A DNA stretch of 64,000 bases, taken from assembly GCF_001592305.1 (NCBI RefSeq), contig NZ_BCWR01000001.1, forward strand, positions 186,001 to 250,000, given 5' to 3'. The notes under the pieces are model-generated. The model saw nothing but the letters and a program-made list of their open reading frames with translations, made no database searches and was not told where the DNA came from. The stretch's first letter is position 1, and each line of letters begins with the position of its first letter. Source of the stretch: Hydrogenophaga taeniospiralis CCUG 15921 (lineage in GTDB: Bacteria; Pseudomonadota; Gammaproteobacteria; Burkholderiales; Burkholderiaceae_C). The position numbers were made by a program, and so were the translations under genes. Positions 17,573 through 26,337 of this stretch are shown piece after piece.

Positions 17573-18358
17573 TCAAGCCCAGGCTTTGAGGTACTCGTCC
17601 CAGTGGCTCTCGGTGGGTGCAAGGTTGCCCAGCGTCTCTTTCACGTAGGCGATTTCCTGCTCGTACTCGGCCTCGGTCAGGCCGCCGCGCATCTTCTGGA
17701 AACGGCAATACACCAGGTAGGTGTTCATCACGTCGGTTTCGCAGTAGCGGCGGATGTCATCGGTCTGCCCGGCGAGGTACTGTGCATACACCTGTGACCC
17801 GTCCATGCCGAGCTTGCCGGGGAAGCCGCAGAGCTTGGCCATGGCATCGAGCGGCGCATTGTTTTTCGGGCTGTACATCGCCAGCAGGTCCATCAGGTCC
17901 AGGTGGCGCATGTGGTAACGGCTGATGTAGTTGTTCCACTTGTACTCGCGGTCGTCCTCGCCCATGTCCCAGTACTTGCTGGCTTCGACACCATGGCGCA
18001 GACCGCGGTAGTGCAACACCGGCAGGTCGAACCCGCCGCCGTTCCAGCTCACCAGCTGCGGCTGGTGCTTTTCGATGCTGCTGAAAAAGGTCTGCACCAC
18101 CTTACCCTCGCTCTGTCCATCGCGGTCCACGAACGAATGGATGCGCAGGCCCTCAGCATTGCGAAACACCACGCTGATGACCAGGATGCGCTGCAGGTGC
18201 AAAGGCATGAAATCGCTCTGGCCCTTTGCCTGGCGTTCCGCCAGCCAGGCCGCATAGACCTGTTCGTCACTGGTCTCCGCCGATTCACCGCGCAAGGCAC
18301 GCAGACCGGCAATATCCGGGATGGACTCGATGTCGAAAACCAGAACAGGCCAGCTCAT
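17573..18358 (-). CDS. Predicted 3'-5' exonuclease (PolB-like, DEDD superfamily)
   Basis: 261-residue cytosolic protein of the predicted PolB-like exonuclease 2 family. DEDD motifs: Asp9 and Glu11 in VFDIES, the Asp in SWNGGGFDLP, and the final Asp in YCETDVMNTYLVY. Substrate in the cell is unknown. It occupies the space between nlpD and rlmD where many betaproteobacteria also carry rpoS. Confidence 0.9.
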   Translation of the reverse strand: MSWPVLVFDIESIPDIAGLRALRGESAETSDEQVYAAWLAERQAKGQSDFMPLHLQRILVISVVFRNAEGLRIHSFVDRDGQSEGKVVQTFFSSIEKHQPQLVSWNGGGFDLPVLHYRGLRHGVEASKYWDMGEDDREYKWNNYISRYHMRHLDLMDLLAMYSPKNNAPLDAMAKLCGFPGKLGMDGSQVYAQYLAGQTDDIRRYCETDVMNTYLVYCRFQKMRGGLTEAEYEQEIAYVKETLGNLAPTESHWDEYLKAWA

Positions 18359-18403
18359 GGGGCTGTGTGTGGAGCGTTACCGAGGCGCCACCGGAGCGCG
18401 GGA

Positions 18404-18491
18404 CCGCAACACAGCACACACCGAGGATCCGGCTCCGCCGGTCCAAAGGTGTGGCCCCCCTGGGGGGAAGCCGCGAAGCGGCGCAGGGGGG
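18404..18491 (-). repeat. Stop-proximal palindromic repeat, copy D
   Basis: Read from nlpD, the stop codon is part of the repeat: TGACCCCCCTGCGCCGCTTC, then a CCCCCC/GGGGGG hairpin, then a GGCGGAGCCGG arm. It fills most of the gap between nlpD and the exonuclease gene, the usual place of rpoS. Confidence 0.8.
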
Positions 18492-19418
18492 TCACTTCTT
18501 CGGCAGATGGAGGAGCGGATCGACCGGTTTGCCCTGACGCCGCACCTCGAAATGCAGCTTGACGCGGTCCGTGTCACTGCTACCCATCTCGGCGATCTTC
18601 TGGCCCTGGCGCACCGCCTGGTCTTCGCGCACCAGCAAGGCCTGGTTGTGCGCGTAGGCGGTGAGGTAGGTGTTGTTGTGCTTGAGGATGATCAGGTTGC
18701 CATAGCCCCTGAGGCCGGCACCGGCGTACACCACGCGGCCGTCGGCGGCGGCCAGCACCGGGTCGCCAATGCGCCCGGCGATCGACACGCCCTTGTTCTT
18801 GGCTTCGTCAAACGTGGCCACGACCGTGCCCTGCGCGGGCCAGACGAAGCTCAGTTCGTCGGCGCCCACCGGCGTTTCGGGAGCGGCAGGGGTGGCTGGC
18901 GCTGGCGCTGGCGTGGGCGTGGGCGTGGCAGTGGCTGGCGTGCCTGCGGGCGACAACGGGCGTGGCACGACGCCGGACGGCGCCACGGGTGAGGTAGACG
19001 ACACCCCTGGCGTGGCGACCGTTCCCTGGGCGCCCGCCGTGGGAGCCGCCCCCACGGGAGGGGCCACACGCAGTACCTGCCCGACCTCCAGCACATTCGG
19101 GTTGGGCAGGTTGTTCCAGGCCTGGACGTCGCGCCAGCTCTGACCACTTTCCAGTGCGATGCGGTACAGCGTGTCGCCTGGCCGGACGGTGAAGTAACCA
19201 GGTTTGCCGGCATTTTCGGCGCCGGGCAGGGTCTTGACATCCATGGGACGCGTGGTGTCGGAACGATCCTCCACGGGTGCGGGCTGCATCACGCGACGCG
19301 TAGTGCAACCCGTCGTGACCAGCAGTGCCGCCAGCACCGTCAATACCGCGGCGCCTTGCCACGCGGGACGGACCACCTGTGTTCCGTGGTCCAGCACCGG
19401 TTTCAAACGCTTGTTCAT
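18492..19418 (-). CDS. nlpD: Murein hydrolase activator NlpD (LysM-LytM lipoprotein)
   Basis: 308-residue lipoprotein that activates cell-wall amidases at division. The signal peptide ends at LLVTTGC (lipidated Cys). A LysM domain (FTVRPGDTLYRIALESGQ, then VLEVGQVLRV) is followed by a long Pro/Thr/Ala linker and a C-terminal M23/LytM domain. The first zinc motif (normally H-x-G-x-D) reads NKGVSIAG, so His and Asp are missing: a catalytically dead, activator-type domain. The ATG at 19418 begins the signal peptide. It is third in surE-pcm-nlpD, after a terminator-like hairpin. Confidence 0.93.
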   Translation of the reverse strand: MNKRLKPVLDHGTQVVRPAWQGAAVLTVLAALLVTTGCTTRRVMQPAPVEDRSDTTRPMDVKTLPGAENAGKPGYFTVRPGDTLYRIALESGQSWRDVQAWNNLPNPNVLEVGQVLRVAPPVGAAPTAGAQGTVATPGVSSTSPVAPSGVVPRPLSPAGTPATATPTPTPAPAPATPAAPETPVGADELSFVWPAQGTVVATFDEAKNKGVSIAGRIGDPVLAAADGRVVYAGAGLRGYGNLIILKHNNTYLTAYAHNQALLVREDQAVRQGQKIAEMGSSDTDRVKLHFEVRRQGKPVDPLLHLPKK

Positions 19419-19467
19419 GCAATTTCCCAGCTGTTGCAAGGGTGCTGCCGCGAGGGGCAGACCCGAA

Positions 19468-19502
19468 TAAAAAAACACCTCCACCCTGCGAATGGCAGGG
19501 TG
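19468..19502 (-). terminator. Terminator/attenuator between pcm and nlpD
   Basis: Perfect 8-bp stem CACCCTGC / GCAGGGTG followed (minus strand) by GAGG and a seven-U run. It starts four bases after the pcm stop and 50 bases before nlpD, so nlpD may depend on read-through or its own promoter. Confidence 0.82.
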
Positions 19503-19506
19503 AACT

Positions 19507-20355
19507 TCATGCGACGCCCGATTTTAGTGGCACGAACAGCACGGCTTCCAGCACTGTGCGCACAACGCCGGTGGCGGTCTTGTCGACCACCACCAGATTC
19601 TGGCGATCCGATCCGGTGACGGCCGGCGCCACCAGCCGCCCGCCCACCGCCAGTTGCTCGATCCATGCATCGGGGATGTCGTTCCCGCCAGCGGCGGCGA
19701 TGATGGCCGCGTAAGGCGCACCTTTGGGGTACCCGAGCATGCCATCGCCAAACAAAAGGTGCAGATTGGACAGGCGCATGCCCCGAAGGTTTTCACGTGC
19801 CTTGTCGTGCAGGCCCCTCAGCCGCTCGATGCTGTACACCTCGCGCGCCAGATGGCTGAGCACGGCGGCCTGGTAGCCGCAACCGGTACCGATTTCCAGC
19901 ACCCGCCCGAGCTTTTCGCGGCTCCCCTGGCACAACAGCTCGCACATGCGCGCCACCACATTGGGTTTGGATATGGTCTGCCCCAGGCCAATAGGCAAAC
20001 TGGTGTCTTCATAGGCCTGGTTGGCCAGCGCCGAGTCCACGAACCGGTGCCGTTCGACCGTGCGCATGGCCGCCAGCACCGCCGGGTGGCTCACCCCCTG
20101 GGCTTCGAGCTTGCGCACCATGGCCCAACGCACGGCCTGGGAGTCCATGCCGGTGCCGCGGGGCGGCTGTGATGGCTGGCCGGGTGATCGGGGCGCGGCT
20201 GCGGATCGGGCGCTGGCCACCGGAGCGGCCACCGCGGGTCGGGCCCCCTTCGCCGCCGCTGCGGCTGGCAACGGCACCAGCCGCGCCGGAAAACCAGGAC
20301 GGGGTTTGGGCGCGGGGTTGGCCGAGGGCGCCGGGCCCGGCAGATGGCGTTTCAT
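19507..20355 (-). CDS. pcm: Protein-L-isoaspartate O-methyltransferase
   Basis: SAM-dependent enzyme that repairs isoaspartyl residues in damaged proteins. The catalytic region runs from [14 protein letters not shown] (residue 70) to the C-terminus and includes the SAM motif [16 protein letters not shown] and the family GQTISKP loop. It has a 69-residue Pro/Ala/Arg-rich N-terminal extension absent from the E. coli enzyme; Met70 is an alternative start, but ATG 20355 overlaps the surE stop (ATGA), favouring the long form. Confidence 0.93.
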   Translation of the reverse strand: MKRHLPGPAPSANPAPKPRPGFPARLVPLPAAAAAKGARPAVAAPVASARSAAAPRSPGQPSQPPRGTGMDSQAVRWAMVRKLEAQGVSHPAVLAAMRTVERHRFVDSALANQAYEDTSLPIGLGQTISKPNVVARMCELLCQGSREKLGRVLEIGTGCGYQAAVLSHLAREVYSIERLRGLHDKARENLRGMRLSNLHLLFGDGMLGYPKGAPYAAIIAAAGGNDIPDAWIEQLAVGGRLVAPAVTGSDRQNLVVVDKTATGVVRTVLEAVLFVPLKSGVA

Positions 20356-21173
20356 GCCGACGCCCCGGCCTGCGGAACACCGTCCGGGACGCCGGCTGAC
20401 TCAACAGGCTGCGACAGATGCGCCGCCGTCGGTGCCCAATAGGGCAAGCGATCGTGGTCCGTCAGGTCCACCTGCAAAGGCGTGATGGTGGCGTAACCCT
20501 GGGCCACGGCGTGGAAGTCGGTGCCTTCGGTGTCGTCCTTGGCGGGGCCAGCCCCGCCGATCCAGTACATGGTGTCGCCCCGCGGGTTGGTCTGAGAAAT
20601 CACCTGCTCGGCCGCATGGCGCCGGCCCAGCCGGGCCACCTTGAAACCCCGGATCTCGTTCGCGGGCCGGTTCGGGATGTTCACGTTGAGCAGCCAGGGC
20701 TCGCCGCGCTGGGCCGCTTCACCCACCGAAGGCAGCAGTTGGGCCACCAGCTGGGCAGCCTTCTGTGCCGCCGTGTCCAGGTGGGCCCAGCCTTTTTCGG
20801 TCTGCGAGAACGCGATCGCGGGTATGCCAAAGAGGTAGCCCTCCATGGCCGCGCCGACCGTGCCCGAGTAGATCGTGTCGTCGCCCATGTTGGCGCCGTT
20901 GTTGATGCCCGACACCACCAGATCGGGCCGGTAGCCGAGCAGGCCGGTCAGGGCGATGTGCACGCAGTCGGCGGGCGTGCCGTTGATGTAGCGAAAGCCA
21001 TTGGCCGCCGTGTGCACATACAGCGGTGAATGCAACGTCAGCGCATTCGATTTGGCGCTGTTGTTGTGCTCGGGCGCCACCACCTCCACCTCGGCCAGAT
21101 CCTTGAGCGCTTCATAGAGCGCGACAATGCCCGGCGCCTGGTAACCGTCGTCGTTGGAGATGAGGATTTTCAT
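20352..21173 (-). CDS. surE: 5'/3'-nucleotidase SurE
   Basis: 273-residue metal-dependent phosphatase acting on nucleoside monophosphates. The N-terminal [10 protein letters not shown] carries the metal-binding Asp pair; [11 protein letters not shown] and [24 protein letters not shown] are the other active-site loops. First gene of surE-pcm-nlpD; its stop overlaps the pcm start by 4 bp. Confidence 0.96.
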   Translation of the reverse strand: MKILISNDDGYQAPGIVALYEALKDLAEVEVVAPEHNNSAKSNALTLHSPLYVHTAANGFRYINGTPADCVHIALTGLLGYRPDLVVSGINNGANMGDDTIYSGTVGAAMEGYLFGIPAIAFSQTEKGWAHLDTAAQKAAQLVAQLLPSVGEAAQRGEPWLLNVNIPNRPANEIRGFKVARLGRRHAAEQVISQTNPRGDTMYWIGGAGPAKDDTEGTDFHAVAQGYATITPLQVDLTDHDRLPYWAPTAAHLSQPVESAGVPDGVPQAGASA

Positions 21174-21329
21174 TGAAGCAATTCTAGGGGGATTGCACGC
21201 CCGTGACCGGCTGCCACCGGGTGGTTTTCCGCGGTCTCCGCAGCGACAGAAAGCGGACTTACCCGCTGTGCCCGGCCCCCTGCCATGCCTATCATCAGCC
21301 GCTTCCCCCCTGTCCTATGAGGAGACAAC

Positions 21330-22316
21330 ATGCAAGCCTGGCTGTGCGAGAACCCTGTGGGCGTCGAAGCCCTTACCTGGAAAGAACTGCCCACCCCCGA
21401 ACCCAAGGCGGGTGAGGTGCTGATCGAGATCCAGGCCGCCAGCCTGAACTTCCCCGATCTCCTCATCGTGCAGAACAAGTACCAGATGAAGCCTGCCCTG
21501 CCCTTCGTGCCCGGCTCTGAATACGCCGGTGTGGTGCGCGCGGTGGGCGAAGGCGTGAAACACCTGCAGGTGGGCCAAAGCGTGGCCTGCCTCAGTGGCA
21601 CCGGGGGCTTTGGCACCCACACCGTCGCGCCGGCAGCGCTGTGCATGCCCCTGCCGCCGGGCTTCCCGCCGGTGGACGCAGCGGCCTTCATCATGATCTA
21701 CGCCACCTCGTGGCACGCGCTCATGGACCGCGCCGCGCTCAAGGCCGGGGAAACCGTGCTGGTGCTGGGCGCCGCAGGGGGCGTGGGCACGGCCGCGATC
21801 CAGATCGCCAAGGCCGCCGGTGCGCGCGTGATCGCCGCAGCATCCACCGACGACAAGTGCGAACTCTGCCGCCAGATGGGCGCCGACGCCACCATCAACT
21901 ACAGCGTGCACACGCCCCAGGCGGGCCTGCGCGACGAGATCAAGCGTCTCACCGACGGCAAAGGCCCCGACGTGATCTACGACCCGGTGGGCGGCGACTT
22001 CGCCGAGCCCGCGTTCCGCTCCATCGCCTGGCGCGGGCGCTACCTGGTGGTGGGTTTTGCCAGCGGCCCCATCCCCAGCCTGCCCCTGAACCTGACCCTG
22101 CTCAAGGGCGCGAGCATCGTCGGCGTGTTCTGGGGCGACTTTGCGCGACGCGAGCCGCAAGCCAACGCCCAGATGATGCAGACCCTGGCCGGCATGTACG
22201 CCAAGGGCCAGGTCAAGCCCATGATCGACCAGACCCTGCCCATGAGCGAGCTGCCCAAGGCTTACGCCATCATGGGATCGCGCTCGGTGAAGGGCAAGCT
22301 GGTGCTGGTGAACTGA
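21330..22316 (+). CDS. NADPH:quinone oxidoreductase family protein (zinc-independent MDR)
   Basis: 328-residue medium-chain dehydrogenase/reductase. Typical features: MQAWLCENPVG start, FPDLLIVQNKYQMKPALPFVPGSEYAG, and the cofactor motif LGAAGGVGTAAIQIAK. It lacks the structural zinc Cys cluster of alcohol dehydrogenases. Such enzymes reduce quinones or act on acyl-CoA and enone substrates; the substrate is not predictable. Strong ribosome site GAGGAGA. It is divergent from surE over 156 bp. Confidence 0.88.
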   Translation: MQAWLCENPVGVEALTWKELPTPEPKAGEVLIEIQAASLNFPDLLIVQNKYQMKPALPFVPGSEYAGVVRAVGEGVKHLQVGQSVACLSGTGGFGTHTVAPAALCMPLPPGFPPVDAAAFIMIYATSWHALMDRAALKAGETVLVLGAAGGVGTAAIQIAKAAGARVIAAASTDDKCELCRQMGADATINYSVHTPQAGLRDEIKRLTDGKGPDVIYDPVGGDFAEPAFRSIAWRGRYLVVGFASGPIPSLPLNLTLLKGASIVGVFWGDFARREPQANAQMMQTLAGMYAKGQVKPMIDQTLPMSELPKAYAIMGSRSVKGKLVLVN

Positions 22317-22357
22317 GCACGCCGCACAGGACGGCGCGAGGCGTGTACAAACGGGCC

Positions 22358-23461
22358 ATGAACCCACAAGTTGTCCCCCAGAAAACGATTCGTGTTGGCC
22401 TGATCGGTTGGGGCGGCTCCAGCCAGGTGTTTCATGGGCCGCTGATCATGAGCACACCCGGGCTTCACCTGGCGGTCGTGGTCAGCAGCCGGCCCGACGC
22501 CGTTCACGCGGCGCTGGGCCCGGGCATGGCGGTCGAACCGGATGCCGGCGCGCTGCTGGCCCGCGACGACATCGACCTCGTGGTCATCCCCACCCCCAAC
22601 GACAGCCACCACCCATTGGCCCTGGCCGCGTTGCAGGCGGGACGTGCGGTGGTGGTGGACAAGCCCTTCACCCTGAACGCGGCCCAGGCCGAACGGCTGA
22701 TCGCGGTGGCCCAGGAGCGGCGCTTGCTGTTGAGCGTGTTCCACAACCGGCGCTGGGACGGCGACATGCTGACCGCGCAAGCGCTGGTCCAAAGCGGCCA
22801 ACTGGGCCGCATCGTCCATGCCCAGATGCACTTTGACCGCTTCCGCCCCGTGGTCCCGGCGCGCTGGCGCGACGCGGACGGGCCGGGGGCGGGCCTGTGG
22901 ATGGACCTGGGACCCCATCTGCTCGACCAGGCCATGCAGCTGTTTGGACGGCCGGTGGCGATCGCCGCCGACCTGGTGACCACACGCGACGGGGCCCAGG
23001 CCACCGACATGTTCCACGCCCGCCTGCGCTGGGCCAGTGGCCTGCGCGCCGATCTGCATGGCAGCGCGCTGTCCGCCCTGCCCGGCCCACGTTTTGCGAT
23101 CCATGGCACCCGGGGCAGTTGGGTGAAATGGGGCCTGGACCCGCAGGAAGATGCGCTCAAGGCCGGGCAAAGGCCCGACGCCGCTCACCCGGAGGACTGG
23201 GGGCACGATCCGGCGGTGGGACGGCTGGCCGTGCTGGCGCCCGATGCGCCGCCGAATGCCGCACCAATGGAACAAGACTGGACCACGGCGCTGGGGCGCT
23301 ATCCGGACTTTTACGCCGGCATTCGCGATGCATGGTGGGGACTGGCCCCCAACCCCGTGCCCGCGACCCAGGTGCTGGACGTGATGCGGCTGCTCGACCT
23401 GGGGGCCCAAAGTGCGGCGCAGCGGCGCGAGCTGCCCGTGCCCGATGCCGCGTTCATGTAG
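22358..23461 (+). CDS. Gfo/Idh/MocA family oxidoreductase
   Basis: 367-residue NAD(P)-dependent dehydrogenase. N-terminal Rossmann motif VGLIGWGGSSQ, then TPNDSHHPLALAALQAGRAVVVDKPFT with the family Lys in DKP, then VFHNRRWDGDML, which is typical of the YdgJ/YvaA-like (inositol or related polyol) subgroup, and GPHLLDQAMQLFG. The substrate is not determined. Start ATG 22358; it may be co-transcribed with the quinone reductase 41 bp upstream. Confidence 0.86.
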   Translation: MNPQVVPQKTIRVGLIGWGGSSQVFHGPLIMSTPGLHLAVVVSSRPDAVHAALGPGMAVEPDAGALLARDDIDLVVIPTPNDSHHPLALAALQAGRAVVVDKPFTLNAAQAERLIAVAQERRLLLSVFHNRRWDGDMLTAQALVQSGQLGRIVHAQMHFDRFRPVVPARWRDADGPGAGLWMDLGPHLLDQAMQLFGRPVAIAADLVTTRDGAQATDMFHARLRWASGLRADLHGSALSALPGPRFAIHGTRGSWVKWGLDPQEDALKAGQRPDAAHPEDWGHDPAVGRLAVLAPDAPPNAAPMEQDWTTALGRYPDFYAGIRDAWWGLAPNPVPATQVLDVMRLLDLGAQSAAQRRELPVPDAAFM

Positions 23462-23482
23462 CCCTGAATGAGGACCATGAAA

Positions 23483-23515
23483 AAGGCGCTACAGCCATTG
23501 CAGCTGTAGCGCCTT
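23483..23515. terminator. Bidirectional terminator (13-bp stem)
   Basis: Perfect inverted repeat AAGGCGCTACAGC / GCTGTAGCGCCTT with a 7-base loop. A T-run follows on the + strand (GAATTTTTT) and A4 precedes it, giving a U-run on the minus strand. It serves both the Gfo/Idh gene and the convergent tRNA-His. Confidence 0.88.
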
Positions 23516-23523
23516 GAATTTTT

Positions 23524-23600
23524 TGGGGTGGCTGATGGGGCTCGAACCCACGACAACAGGAATCACAATCCTGGACTCTACCAACTGAGCTACAGCCACC
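23524..23600 (-). tRNA. tRNA-His (anticodon GTG)
   Basis: The minus strand folds as a full cloverleaf: acceptor GGTGGCT / AGCCACC with the His-specific extra 5' G opposite discriminator C, D-arm GCTCAGTTGGTAGAGT, anticodon loop TTGTGAT with GTG, and T-loop GGTTCGAGC. The CCA end is encoded. 77 bases including CCA. Confidence 0.96.
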
Positions 23601-23663
23601 GCAAGCCTTGCATTATAGCGCGAAGAACCCGCTCAACCGGCCCGGAGCCGGCCGATTTCAAAC

Positions 23664-25583
23664 TCAGCGCGCGGCGGCCGGCGCGGCAACGGGCTCCGGC
23701 ACCAGCATGCGCACCTTGAAACGCTCCTTGAGCGCCTCGTAGTAGGCCTGGCTCTCGGCCGACGCCCACCACTGGCTGTACTGCTGAACCTCCTGCGCCA
23801 GCACCGGGGCCTCCCGGGTCTCGCGTGGCAACACTTTGTCAACCTTCACCACGGCGTAGCCCTGATCACCCAGGTCCACGCCCACCCAGGCCGGCAGCGC
23901 GCGCGGATCGGCGCTGAGCGCGGCATTGAGCACCGGCTGGGTCAGCCCCTGCGCCTTGTCGCGCGACACCGTGAGCGCCGCCGCCAGACCCGTGGCTTCG
24001 CCGCCGGCTTTCCAGGCTTCGAGCTGCTTCATGCCTTCGCTCTTGGCCAGTTCGGCCGAGCGCTGGGCCACCAGCAAGGCGCGCACCCGGTCACGCACTT
24101 CGGCCAGCGGCTGGGTCCGTGCGGCGGTGTATTGAACGACGCGGGCCGAGGCGAGCTGGCCCGACGCGATTTCGACGGCTTCGGTGTTGCGCTTCTTCTC
24201 GATCGAGTCCGGGGCAAAAATGGCACCGAGCAGGCGTTCGTTGGCCAGCACACCTGCATCAGGCCGGGGCTGACGGGTCAGTCCCTTGGCGGTGCGCAGC
24301 GTCAGCTTGAAACGGTCCGCGGCAGGCTGCAGGCTGTCGGCCTGCTCATACACCATGTTGCTGAAGGCCTCGGCGGTTTCCGCGAACTGCTTCTGTGCTT
24401 GCTCTTTCTTCAGGCTGGCTTCGATCTCGGCGCGCATCTCGGCAAAGCTGCGCACCTTGGGCGCCTTGATGTCGGTGAGCTGGATGATGTGAAAACCGAA
24501 CTCGGTTTCCACCAGATCGGAAATGCCGCCCTTGGCAAGCGAGAACACCACGTCCTCGAAGGGCTTGACCATGGCACCGCGACCGAAGAAATCCAGATCG
24601 CCCCCGTTGGCGGCCGAGCCGGGGTCCTGGGAGTTGGCTTTCGCCACCTCTGCAAAGGTCTGGGGGGCCTGGCGCACCTGGGTCAACAAGGCGGTCGCGC
24701 GTTCACGCACCTTGTCCTTGTCGGCCGCCGATGCGCCCGCGGGCACGCTCAGCAGGATATGGCTGGCGCGGCGTTCTTCGCCGCCAGAGAGGCGCGCGGC
24801 GTTCTGGTCGTAATAGGCGCGCACGTCGGCTTCGGCCAGCACGATGGATTGCTGCAACGCCGTGGTGTCGAGCACTAGGTACTCCACATCGGCTTGCTCG
24901 GGGGCCTGGAACAACGCGGGATTCGCGTTGTAGAAGGTTTCGATCTCGGCGTCGCTGGGCGACACGCGGGCCGCGAAATCGCTGGCGGCGAAACGCGCCA
25001 CGCGCACTTCCCGGCGCTCGAAAAACGCATTGAGAGACACCTGGGCCAACCCATCGGGCGCAAAACCCGAGCCCTGGATGCCCTGCACGACCTGCCGTTG
25101 CGAGAGGTCGGTGCGCACCCGGGTTTCGAACATCTCGGGCGTCATGCCCTGGCGAGCCACGAGCTGGCGGTAGGCTTCCACGTCGAGCGAACCATCGGGC
25201 TTGCGCAACGCGGCGATCATCTCGTTGCCCTGCAGCTCGTTGGCCAGCCGTTGATCGCTGGTGTACAGGTTGAACTTCTGCGCCGCCGCTGCCAATACAC
25301 GTTCGCGCACCATGCGCTCCAGTGTCGCGTAGCGCGCCTGATCGCTGTCCAGCAGCTTGGCATCGATCGTGGGCATGGCCTCGCGCAGGCGTTGCGACTC
25401 GGCCTGGTGTGCCTGATCCCACTCGATCTTGGTGATGTCCTGCCCATCCACCGAGGCCACCGGTTCACCGCGGTTGTTGAAGTCGGTGAAGCCCTGGATG
25501 CCGAACAGCACAAAGGAAGGGATGATCAAAATCATCAAGAAACCCATCAGGTACTTCTTGTGATTGCGAATGGAATCGAACAT
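23664..25583 (-). CDS. ppiD: Periplasmic folding chaperone PpiD (parvulin-type)
   Basis: 639-residue inner-membrane-anchored periplasmic chaperone that helps newly translocated outer-membrane proteins. N-terminal MFDSIRNHKKYLMGFLMILI is the cytosolic tip and single membrane span. A SurA-like N domain follows, then a parvulin domain near 265-365 (ASHILLSVPAG ... GGDLDFFGRGAMVKPFEDVVF ... FGFHIIQL). The C-terminal part is a SurA-like helical domain. ATG 25583 is at the anchor start; the further-open upstream frame has no support. Confidence 0.92.
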   Translation of the reverse strand: MFDSIRNHKKYLMGFLMILIIPSFVLFGIQGFTDFNNRGEPVASVDGQDITKIEWDQAHQAESQRLREAMPTIDAKLLDSDQARYATLERMVRERVLAAAAQKFNLYTSDQRLANELQGNEMIAALRKPDGSLDVEAYRQLVARQGMTPEMFETRVRTDLSQRQVVQGIQGSGFAPDGLAQVSLNAFFERREVRVARFAASDFAARVSPSDAEIETFYNANPALFQAPEQADVEYLVLDTTALQQSIVLAEADVRAYYDQNAARLSGGEERRASHILLSVPAGASAADKDKVRERATALLTQVRQAPQTFAEVAKANSQDPGSAANGGDLDFFGRGAMVKPFEDVVFSLAKGGISDLVETEFGFHIIQLTDIKAPKVRSFAEMRAEIEASLKKEQAQKQFAETAEAFSNMVYEQADSLQPAADRFKLTLRTAKGLTRQPRPDAGVLANERLLGAIFAPDSIEKKRNTEAVEIASGQLASARVVQYTAARTQPLAEVRDRVRALLVAQRSAELAKSEGMKQLEAWKAGGEATGLAAALTVSRDKAQGLTQPVLNAALSADPRALPAWVGVDLGDQGYAVVKVDKVLPRETREAPVLAQEVQQYSQWWASAESQAYYEALKERFKVRMLVPEPVAAPAAAR

Positions 25584-25641
25584 GCCTTGAAACCCTGAAA
25601 CGAGAAGCCGACCCTGGCAGACAAGTGCCGGAGCCGACAAC

Positions 25642-25669
25642 AAAAAAGGCGAACCCGGGTTCGCCTTTT
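25642..25669. terminator. Bidirectional terminator after tRNA-Val
   Basis: Palindrome AAGGCGAACCCGGGTTCGCC with A6 on the left and T4 on the right, located 7 bases past the tRNA-Val CCA end and about 60 bases before ppiD. Confidence 0.83.
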
Positions 25670-25675
25670 CGATGG

Positions 25676-25751
25676 TGGTGGGTGCTGACGGGGTCGAACC
25701 GCCGACCTACGCCTTGTAAGGGCGCCGCTCTACCGACTGAGCTAAGCACCC
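25676..25751 (-). tRNA. tRNA-Val (anticodon TAC)
   Basis: Minus-strand cloverleaf: acceptor GGGTGCT / AGCACCC, D-arm AGCTCAGTCGGTAGAGC, anticodon stem GCCC-TTACAA-GGGC-type loop with anticodon TAC, T-loop GGTTCGACC, encoded CCA. 76 bases. Confidence 0.96.
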
Positions 25752-25773
25752 CACCGGAAAACCGGATGGCGCA

Positions 25774-26046
25774 TCAGTTCAGCGCATCCTTCAGTGCCTT
25801 GCCCGGACGGAACTTCGGCACCTTGGCGGCCTTGATTTTAATCTCAGCGCCGGTGCGGGGGTTGCGACCCTTGCGCGCGGGACGTTTGGTCACAGCAAAA
25901 GAACCGAAACCCACCAAGGAAACCGTGCCACCTTTTTTCAGCGTGGTGCGGATCGCGGTGATGGTGGAGTCCAGCGCACGGGTTGCGGCCGCCTTGGAAA
26001 TATCGGCATGCTTTGCAATGTGCTCGACGAGTTCTGTTTTGTTCAC
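25774..26046 (-). CDS. hupB: DNA-binding protein HU (beta type)
   Basis: 90-residue histone-like nucleoid protein. [26 protein letters not shown] start, [14 protein letters not shown] core and the DNA-inserting beta-arm [15 protein letters not shown] stretch ([18 protein letters not shown]) ending in [12 protein letters not shown]. Located just upstream of tRNA-Val and ppiD on the same strand, an arrangement that may be co-transcribed. A strong promoter is visible upstream. Confidence 0.96.
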   Translation of the reverse strand: MNKTELVEHIAKHADISKAAATRALDSTITAIRTTLKKGGTVSLVGFGSFAVTKRPARKGRNPRTGAEIKIKAAKVPKFRPGKALKDALN

Positions 26047-26185
26047 AAATAGCCCCTCATGAAGTGATTGGAAGAATCTGTATGGACAAGTTGCTTGCCA
26101 GAAACGGTGCGGCGTCCGCGGGCAAAAACCTTGATCGCTCTAGATCGTATTTGTCAGGCGGCGGGACCGGAAGCAATGCCAGGTG

Positions 26186-26215
26186 ATTAGACCCACGGGG
26201 CTGGGCCCCTGTCAA
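26186..26215 (-). promoter_or_regulatory. Predicted sigma-70 promoter of hupB
   Basis: On the minus strand TTGACA (26210-26215), an 18-bp spacer and TCTAAT (26186-26191). It implies a leader of about 130 bases before hupB. The rest of 26047-26337 shows no gene; a GGGGC/GCCCC hairpin overlaps the spacer. Confidence 0.6.
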
Positions 26216-26337
26216 TACACACTGGCACCGAGGCAGGTGCCGCCTGAACGGAACGCGAGATTCTAGACGCTTTGATCAACGGCGAGACTGGCCGTGTGAA
26301 ATATGGCACATCCGGGTCGCAGCGCCCATGATCTTCG

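Noticed and set aside
23524..25751. tRNA genes as integration sites for a mobile element
   Set aside because: No integrase, duplicated tRNA 3' end or composition shift; the region between them holds only ppiD.
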